Shown here: positions 5,216 through 9,079 of the stretch, in pieces
How positions within the stretch are numbered: position 1 is the first letter of the stretch
Layout: each line of letters opens with the position of its first letter
Source: a bacterium
Lineage (GTDB): Bacteria; Patescibacteriota; Microgenomatia; UBA1400; PJMF01
Direction of reading: 5' to 3'
Assembly (NCBI GenBank): GCA_017431585.1
Contig: JAFRKU010000040.1
Span: forward strand, 1 to 9,079
Length of the DNA stretch: 9,079 nucleotides
Notes under the pieces: generated by a model
Told to the model about the DNA's origin: nothing
The model's database searches: none
Seen by the model: only the letters and a program-made list of their open reading frames with translations
Translations under genes and position numbers: made by a program

Positions 5216-5803
5216 TTAATCTATCGGTAGATACATCGGGATGCATTCTCTGATAAAAATGGATTCGTCGGCAACAGCTTTTTTAGTCTGATCCGTATGA
5301 GCAATCATACCAGTGTATTCATCAAATGAACGGAAACCACGACGGCGATAGAATTTTTCTGCGTCTGGTAGCGAATAAGCTACGATGTATTTAGCGGCAA
5401 TAGTCTCGCGGGCAATTTTTTGCAAAAGTGCAAAAATAGTGCGGAAAATGGCGTCACTGAGGTAGAAATGAGGGATTTTGGAGTCAAATAACAAATGATG
5501 ATAGCGAGAATCGAGCGCGAAGTAACTAATTTGAATAGCTGGACTTGTTAAACGCCAGTGTTTGCTATCGCGAGTCATGGTCATCATGCCTGAGCATTGA
5601 AATGAAACGTAGCCAATTAACAATTTTTGTTTTTGATCAATAATTAAATAAGTGGTATGCTCCGTATCTTCTCTAGCTTGACAGCCAAGATAATAATTCA
5701 GCATCACGTTTTCGCAGTCAAATTTGGCAAACAATCGCTCAAAATTGTCTACCTGTTGCAAGCGGATGAGCGCAAATTGGATATCTTTACCCCACATAAG
5801 CAT
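5216..5803 (-). CDS. GNAT-fold acetyltransferase, probable TacT/AtaT-like toxin
   Basis: A 195-residue protein with a GNAT layout. The N-terminal FAKFDCENVMLNYYL (25-39) matches the FdC-x3-Ln-yL element of GNAT toxins such as TacT and AtaT, which acetylate the amino acid on charged tRNA and stop translation. Next come TTYLIIDQKQKLLIGYVSF (50-68, strands 2-3), AIQISYFALDSRYHH (89-103, strand 4) and PDAEKFYRRRGF (146-157), the typical final GNAT element. The usual CoA pyrophosphate loop (Q/R-x-x-G-x-G/A) after strand 4 is not recognisable; SKIPHFYLSDAIF takes its place. The ATG follows the upstream small gene's TAA with no gap (TAAATG), so the two are coupled. The toxin role rests on the N-terminal motif and gene pairing. 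It could instead be an ordinary acetyltransferase. Confidence 0.75.
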   Translation of the reverse strand: MLMWGKDIQFALIRLQQVDNFERLFAKFDCENVMLNYYLGCQAREDTEHTTYLIIDQKQKLLIGYVSFQCSGMMTMTRDSKHWRLTSPAIQISYFALDSRYHHLLFDSKIPHFYLSDAIFRTIFALLQKIARETIAAKYIVAYSLPDAEKFYRRRGFRSFDEYTGMIAHTDQTKKAVADESIFIRECIPMYLPID

Positions 5804-6007
5804 TTATCCTACCACTGTGTACGCGCTAGGCTGGACGCCAGCATGGAGCAGCATGCGGTCGAGTTTATCGATTTCTTTGGCGACTGACGTCTGGTGACGA
5901 TCATTTTCGATGCGCTTCATGGTCTCCTCGCTAATTTCCACCACGGGGAAACGGTGGGGAAACTTGAAATCTTTAGGCAGTTGTTTTTTCATTTCAGCGA
6001 TGTTCAT
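5804..6007 (-). CDS. Small antitoxin-like protein upstream of GNAT gene
   Basis: A 67-residue polar protein. FPVVEISEETMKRIEND (20-36) looks like a strand followed by a helix, and TSVAKEIDKLDRMLL (40-54) like a second helix, an order compatible with a ribbon-helix-helix DNA-binding antitoxin, although no signature is certain. The C-terminal tail AGVQPSAYTVVG would be available to wrap the toxin. The stop codon abuts the GNAT start codon. The start at 6007 is chosen because an extended -10 element lies 9 bases upstream; the open frame continues to an ATG at 6112, giving a 102-residue form whose added segment is hydrophobic and runs through that promoter. Antitoxin function is inferred from size, order and coupling. 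Confidence 0.6.
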   Translation of the reverse strand: MNIAEMKKQLPKDFKFPHRFPVVEISEETMKRIENDRHQTSVAKEIDKLDRMLLHAGVQPSAYTVVG

Positions 6008-6016
6008 ATTGATCGT

Positions 6017-6025
6017 ATTATACCA
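6017..6025 (-). promoter_or_regulatory. Extended -10 promoter of the antitoxin-like/GNAT pair
   Basis: Minus-strand TGGTATAAT, preceded by TTTTTA, is followed by 9 bases before the ATG at 6007. This is slightly longer than the 7-base spacing elsewhere, giving a leader of zero to a few bases. Confidence 0.6.
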
Positions 6026-6114
6026 TAAAAACAGGCCTTGGCGAAAGAGAAAAGGGCGAATGGCTAAAGAAGTGGCGACAGCCTGGACAAGCGAGGACCA
6101 GGATGCCGCCATTA

Positions 6115-6138
6115 CAATATAAAGTTACCTTTATATTG
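6115..6138. promoter_or_regulatory. Perfect 10-bp inverted repeat, candidate operator
   Basis: CAATATAAAG (6115-6124) and CTTTATATTG (6129-6138) are separated by 4 bases. The repeat lies about 10-35 bases downstream of the start point predicted for the TTGACA promoter at 6156-6184, upstream of the antitoxin-like gene. There is no T-run, so it is unlikely to be a terminator. Toxin-antitoxin operons often carry such dyads as binding sites for the antitoxin, which makes an operator the simplest reading. Confidence 0.5.
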
Positions 6139-6155
6139 ATTCCTCAGATAGACGT

Positions 6156-6184
6156 AGTTTAACATATTTGTTTGGATTTGTCAA
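6156..6184 (-). promoter_or_regulatory. TTGACA-17-TAAACT promoter upstream of the antitoxin-like gene
   Basis: On the minus strand TTGACA (6184-6179) is followed by a 17-base spacer and TAAACT (6161-6156). Initiation would fall near 6149. The -35 box overlaps the stop codon of the 55-codon ORF. A transcript from here would carry the 6115-6138 dyad and could encode either the 67- or the 102-residue form. Confidence 0.5.
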
Positions 6185-6348
6185 TGCAAGCCAAGCATGG
6201 TCATGTCGGCAGTTTTTACACCAGTACGCCTGGAGAGAGGAATTAATTCTATATGGTGGTGGTAATTGAGCAAGACGGTAATAGTTTCTAGTTCGTCTGG
6301 TAGAAGATTAACACCATTGGTGATAAGCTGTCCCGATGCTTTTGTCAT
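6181..6348 (-). CDS. 55-codon ORF, possible truncated nuclease-like protein
   Basis: A short ORF encoding 55 residues, supported by an extended -10 promoter 8 bases before its ATG. The stretch HHIELIPLSRRTGVKTADM (31-49) followed by MLGLH resembles the N-terminal half of the small nuclease domains at CdiA-type toxin C-termini, in which a strand (VE-IP) is followed by K-T-x-D and then a Gly-x-x-Trp-Glu-x-Lys strand bearing the other catalytic residues. Here a TGA falls where the Trp would be, and the downstream sequence does not continue the fold but supplies the TTGACA promoter. It therefore looks like a remnant of a larger gene or a small antitoxin-like peptide. The family resemblance is from memory of motif shape and is weak. 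Confidence 0.4.
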   Translation of the reverse strand: MTKASGQLITNGVNLLPDELETITVLLNYHHHIELIPLSRRTGVKTADMTMLGLH

Positions 6349-6356
6349 TGAACGAT

Positions 6357-6365
6357 ATTATACCA
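6357..6365 (-). promoter_or_regulatory. Extended -10 promoter of the 55-codon ORF
   Basis: Minus-strand TGGTATAAT is followed by 8 bases before the ATG at 6348. Its upstream flank is the second copy of the repeat found at the DUF3800 promoter. Confidence 0.55.
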
Positions 6366-6438
6366 CACACACGTGCACAAAAGGTAGCATTTTGGCGAGT
6401 AATAATAGCTAGATAGGTGCTCCAGCCGGTAGCGGGTG
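6359..6438 (-). repeat. Dispersed promoter-upstream repeat, copy 2
   Basis: This 80-base segment aligns with 4901-4979, best over its first 41 bases and again at the terminal GTAGCGGGTG. It stands in the same position relative to the -10 element and start codon as copy 1, so the two accessory genes seem to share a duplicated control region. Confidence 0.7.
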
Positions 6439-6459
6439 ATCGACAATGGCCACTGCAAC

Positions 6460-6489
6460 CCCAAACCCGGGAGTAACTCCCGGGTTGGG
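6460..6489 (-). terminator. Long GC-rich hairpin after the FISUMP gene
   Basis: AACCCGGGAG (6464-6473) and CTCCCGGGTT (6477-6486) form a perfect 10-bp stem around TAA; three more G-C pairs extend it past one bulged A. It starts 8 bases after the FISUMP stop codon. There is no strong U-tract on the minus strand (GTTTGGGG follows), so it may act as a weak or non-classical terminator or as an mRNA 3'-end stabiliser. Confidence 0.5.
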
Positions 6490-6496
6490 CGGAACA

Positions 6497-9079
6497 TCAA
6501 TCCTTAACGCAGCGGACCGATAAACCGACGTACTTGTAGTAGCCATTCTGCGGAGAGATATAGCTCGCATCCAAGATCAGGTTGTAAGCGTGCGTCGTCG
6601 AGCGCACGGTAGAACTCCACCAGTACGAATACGTGCCCTGGCCGTTGAGCGACCCGCTGTGGGCGCGGCCGGCGATCATACTTTTAGTGGTGGCGTTCCA
6701 GGCGTTTTTACCTGAAGTGCGAAAGAAATTATAAGCGGTGCTATAGGTGCTGCCAGCACCGGCATTGGGAACATCGCCACCCTGCACGGCGTCCGCTAGA
6801 GCCTGCCACTCACCGGAAGTACCGCCGGTGGGGACGTGCCAACCGAGAGGGCAGATATCGTGAGTAGCGAGGGTGGTGCCATTGGTGCGATTGTCAAAGG
6901 TGCCATTGTAGACGGCAGTACTGTTGTTCATGGCCGCTTCCCAGTTGTAGAGATAGCCATCGTAGGCAGCACCGGGCGAGCGACAGAGACCCTTGTAGGC
7001 ATAGCCAGAGTAGGTACCGACGTAGCCGGTGGTCGAGGAAGTGTCGCTACTAGAGAAAGTGGTGGCGGTGCAGTTGCTGCCGAATTTCAAATTTTCGGCC
7101 AGCCAACATTTGCCGTCGGAATACTTGCGCACAACATAGCTGGTGCTATTGCGGGTGTCCTGGAGGCTACCAACTTGGACGTAGTTGGTGCCAGCGGGGG
7201 TCGGTAGCTTGTTACATTCTTCCGACGTAAAGTTCTGCATGGTGCGGCCGGCGAACTTAGCAGAGTAATCCAGTGGTGTGCTGAAAGCGACACAGCCGCT
7301 GGTGCTAGTGTCCCACTTCTGACCGGCGGGACAGTCCATCACACACGCGTCTTCGTCGGCGTCGTAGTAGGCGCCGCCAGTGCAGACCGGAATACATTTG
7401 TTGTAATTATTGGACCACTTATAATTGGCATCGCATGTGTGCTGGTCGCGGACGCAACGGACACTAAACCCGAGGTACCGGAAGTTGGTGAACGACGGGT
7501 AGACGCCACCCGAGTAGGCGTAGAGGTAGTACGAGGCGTAGGCATCCGTAGCGGAGGTCGGCGTAGACGACCAGACGCTGATGTTGCCCCCCTGGTTGCC
7601 GAGCGAGCCACCGTCGCCACGGATGAGGCCGGCAACGCAGCTGGCACCAGAGCTACAGAAGTTACCACCGTAGAAGAAAGCGGCATTGGTATCAGTGGCG
7701 TCAGAGAGGGCTTGGAACTCTCCACTACTGCCTCCCGTGGGCACGTGCCAACCAGCGGGGCAGATACCTTGGACGGGTTCATCCAGCGCGACGGCGTTAC
7801 CATAGTAGGCATTGGCGTCCTGAACGGCGGCTTGCCAGTCGTAGAGATAGCCTTCATAACCTTCGCCAGGTGAGGCGGCGACACCATAGAGACCGGTGCC
7901 AAGGACGCCGGAAGCGGTTTTATTGGTATATGAGTACGTTTTAAAGTCCGCACCCGACGAGACATTGCCGTAGGCTAAATTATTCGCCAGCCAGCAGTTG
8001 CCGTCGGCGTACTTGCGCACCACGTAGGAGGTGTCGTCGCGCTCGTCGCGCAGAGCGCCGGCGGTGACGTAGCCGGTGCCGGTGGGGGTGGCCAGATAGG
8101 AGCACATGGCGGCGGAGAAAGTTTGGAGCGTCTGGCTGCCGAAAAGATTGCTGGCGTCGGCGGTGTCAAAAGCACGGCAAGTGTAGCCGGGGGTGGTGTA
8201 GGAGCCGAGACCCGCTTGGGTTTTGTAGCCGGCGCGGCAGGCACAGACGTCGCCGATGCGATCGGCGTTGGCGTCGCAGGTGGCGACGCAGGCGCGAGCG
8301 CTCTCGCTCCACTCGTAACCGGTGGCGCAAGTGTGGACGCAGTCGAGCGCAGTGGCGTCCCAGGTGAGGCCGGAGGGACATTGTCTGGTGTTTTTGACAC
8401 AGCGGACCGAGGAACCGTAATAAAGATAGTCACCACCGCTCGGGCGAACTGAACTTGAGTAAGCATACAAATTATATGCTAAATTATCATTAGTAGCAAC
8501 AGGCGTAGACGACCAGATACGAATGGAAGCGCCTTGACTACCAAGTGTACCGTTATTCCCTCCAAGATCGCCAGCAAGGCAACTGGTCCCTGAGCTGCAG
8601 AAGTTGCCACCGTAGAAGAAAGCAGCATTGGTACCGGTGGCGTCAGACAAAGCTTTAAACTCGCTGGAGTTACCACCAGTAGGCACATGCCAACCGCTGG
8701 GACAGATGCCCTGGACGCCCTCGGGGCCGGCGTAGGCGACGCCATAGTAGGCATCGGGGCGCTGCATGGCGGCTTGCCAGTCATAGAGATAGCCTTCATA
8801 ACCGGTGCCGGGCGAAGCGGCGACGCCGTAATAGTTGCTTTCCAGGATGCCATAAGCAGTTTTGTCTGTATAGGCGTACTTTTTGAAATCTGTGCCTGAG
8901 GAAACAGTGCCGAAAGCCAAGTTCTGCGCCATCCAACAGTTGCCATCGGCGTATTTGCGCACGGCGTAGGTGGTACCATCACGCTCGTCGGTGAGGCCGC
9001 CGACGTGGACATAGCCGGTGCCGGTGGGCGTGGGGAGCGACTCGCAATCGAGAGTGGTGAAATTTTGCATGCTGGTGCC
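6497..9079 (-). CDS. Large FISUMP-domain surface protein, 5' part outside window
   Basis: The 3' 860 codons of a larger gene; the frame is open to the right edge, so residue numbers here count from the Met at 9070. It holds three copies of the FISUMP domain (Fibrobacter succinogenes major paralogous domain, TIGR02145) at about 1-226, 315-541 and 610-857. Each copy shows VRKYADGNCW (or a close variant), YEGYLYDW, GICPSGWHVPTGG (or variant), a WSST element and a terminal SVRCV. The second and third are preceded by Cys-rich linkers (about 229-300 and 545-595) with paired cysteines as in disulphide-bonded extracellular modules, for example TCDANYKW and DCPAGQKWD. The composition (Gly, Ser, Tyr, Thr and Cys rich, few Lys) fits a secreted or surface-anchored protein. 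The signal peptide and any anchor must lie upstream. The domain's function is unknown; adhesion or host contact is a guess. The gene ends with TGA and a hairpin. Confidence 0.85.
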   Translation of the reverse strand, partial: GTSMQNFTTLDCESLPTPTGTGYVHVGGLTDERDGTTYAVRKYADGNCWMAQNLAFGTVSSGTDFKKYAYTDKTAYGILESNYYGVAASPGTGYEGYLYDWQAAMQRPDAYYGVAYAGPEGVQGICPSGWHVPTGGNSSEFKALSDATGTNAAFFYGGNFCSSGTSCLAGDLGGNNGTLGSQGASIRIWSSTPVATNDNLAYNLYAYSSSVRPSGGDYLYYGSSVRCVKNTRQCPSGLTWDATALDCVHTCATGYEWSESARACVATCDANADRIGDVCACRAGYKTQAGLGSYTTPGYTCRAFDTADASNLFGSQTLQTFSAAMCSYLATPTGTGYVTAGALRDERDDTSYVVRKYADGNCWLANNLAYGNVSSGADFKTYSYTNKTASGVLGTGLYGVAASPGEGYEGYLYDWQAAVQDANAYYGNAVALDEPVQGICPAGWHVPTGGSSGEFQALSDATDTNAAFFYGGNFCSSGASCVAGLIRGDGGSLGNQGGNISVWSSTPTSATDAYASYYLYAYSGGVYPSFTNFRYLGFSVRCVRDQHTCDANYKWSNNYNKCIPVCTGGAYYDADEDACVMDCPAGQKWDTSTSGCVAFSTPLDYSAKFAGRTMQNFTSEECNKLPTPAGTNYVQVGSLQDTRNSTSYVVRKYSDGKCWLAENLKFGSNCTATTFSSSDTSSTTGYVGTYSGYAYKGLCRSPGAAYDGYLYNWEAAMNNSTAVYNGTFDNRTNGTTLATHDICPLGWHVPTGGTSGEWQALADAVQGGDVPNAGAGSTYSTAYNFFRTSGKNAWNATTKSMIAGRAHSGSLNGQGTYSYWWSSTVRSTTHAYNLILDASYISPQNGYYKYVGLSVRCVKD
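6500..7246 (-). repeat. FISUMP unit 3 (C-terminal, diverged)
   Basis: Coding repeat for residues 609-857. It keeps the domain hallmarks but has a different middle: an extra Cys pair region with SNCTATTFSSSD near 665 and GLCRSPG near 694, and GGDVPNAGAGSTYSTAYNFF near 764 in place of the TNAAFFYGGNFCSSG segment. Confidence 0.75.
7448..8131 (-). repeat. FISUMP unit 2
   Basis: Coding repeat for residues 314-541. It shares with unit 1 the segments GVAASPG-GYEGYLYDWQAA and TNAAFFYGGNFCSSG, which the third unit lacks or has changed, so units 1 and 2 come from the more recent duplication. Confidence 0.75.
8390..9070 (-). repeat. FISUMP unit 1 (incomplete or nearly complete)
   Basis: Coding repeat corresponding to residues 1-227. 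It is close to unit 2 at the DNA level, for instance around 8590-8660 and 8935-8995, where long stretches match 7640-7710 and 7985-8045 with scattered, mostly silent differences. The unit probably begins a few residues outside the Met at 9070. Confidence 0.75.

Noticed and set aside
6181..6183. TGA at the end of the 55-codon ORF read as a sense codon (Trp or Gly)
   Set aside because: TGA is the true stop of miaB, the LOG gene and the FISUMP gene, and the sequence after this TGA does not continue the expected fold.
6497..9079. CRISPR or short tandem-repeat array, suggested by recurring DNA segments
   Set aside because: The repeats are about 680 bases long, coding and diverged at many positions; they are duplicated protein domains.

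Overview
The window looks like bacterial DNA from a small-genome lineage, most probably a member of the Candidate Phyla Radiation (Patescibacteria), with Saccharibacteria-like bacteria a reasonable guess. This is inferred from a strongly divergent MiaA, a MiaB without its usual C-terminal domain, a large multi-copy FISUMP surface protein and very compact gene packing. No 16S or other taxonomic marker is present. TGA ends miaB, the LOG gene and the FISUMP gene, so the TGA-as-glycine code of Gracilibacteria/Absconditabacteria does not apply.

Positions 1-4007 are a compact housekeeping block. A small unknown gene on the plus strand (3-302) runs head-on into miaA and overlaps its 3' end by 54 bp. 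Four genes then lie on the minus strand, in transcription order: a LOG-family phosphoribohydrolase, a PfkB/ribokinase-family kinase (overlapping the LOG gene by 4 bp), miaB and miaA. MiaA and MiaB make ms2i6A at tRNA position 37. LOG enzymes elsewhere act on N6-prenyl-adenine nucleotides and PfkB kinases can phosphorylate nucleosides, so the block could combine prenyl-adenosine synthesis with turnover. That link is a hypothesis from context.

Positions 4008-6496 are an accessory segment. It holds a plus-strand small RNA gene with a consensus promoter and intrinsic terminator, a DUF3800 predicted nuclease, a second and strongly folded RNA candidate, and a two-gene unit that resembles a GNAT-toxin/antitoxin pair. 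It also holds a 55-codon ORF that looks like a truncated nuclease-like protein, a duplicated promoter-upstream segment, and several hairpins and palindromes. From 6497 to the right edge lies the 3' part of a minus-strand gene for a large secreted-type protein with three FISUMP domains separated by Cys-rich linkers; its 5' end is outside the window.

The most striking shared signal is an extended -10 promoter, TGnTAnnAT (usually TGGTATAAT), placed 7-9 bases before the start codon of miaB, the LOG gene, DUF3800, the small antitoxin-like gene and the 55-codon ORF. The same element lies exactly 7 bases before the first paired base of the folded RNA. With this spacing the mRNAs would begin at or next to the start codon, so much of this region appears to use leaderless transcripts. 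The one internal operon gene far from such a promoter (miaA) instead has a GGAG ribosome-binding site.
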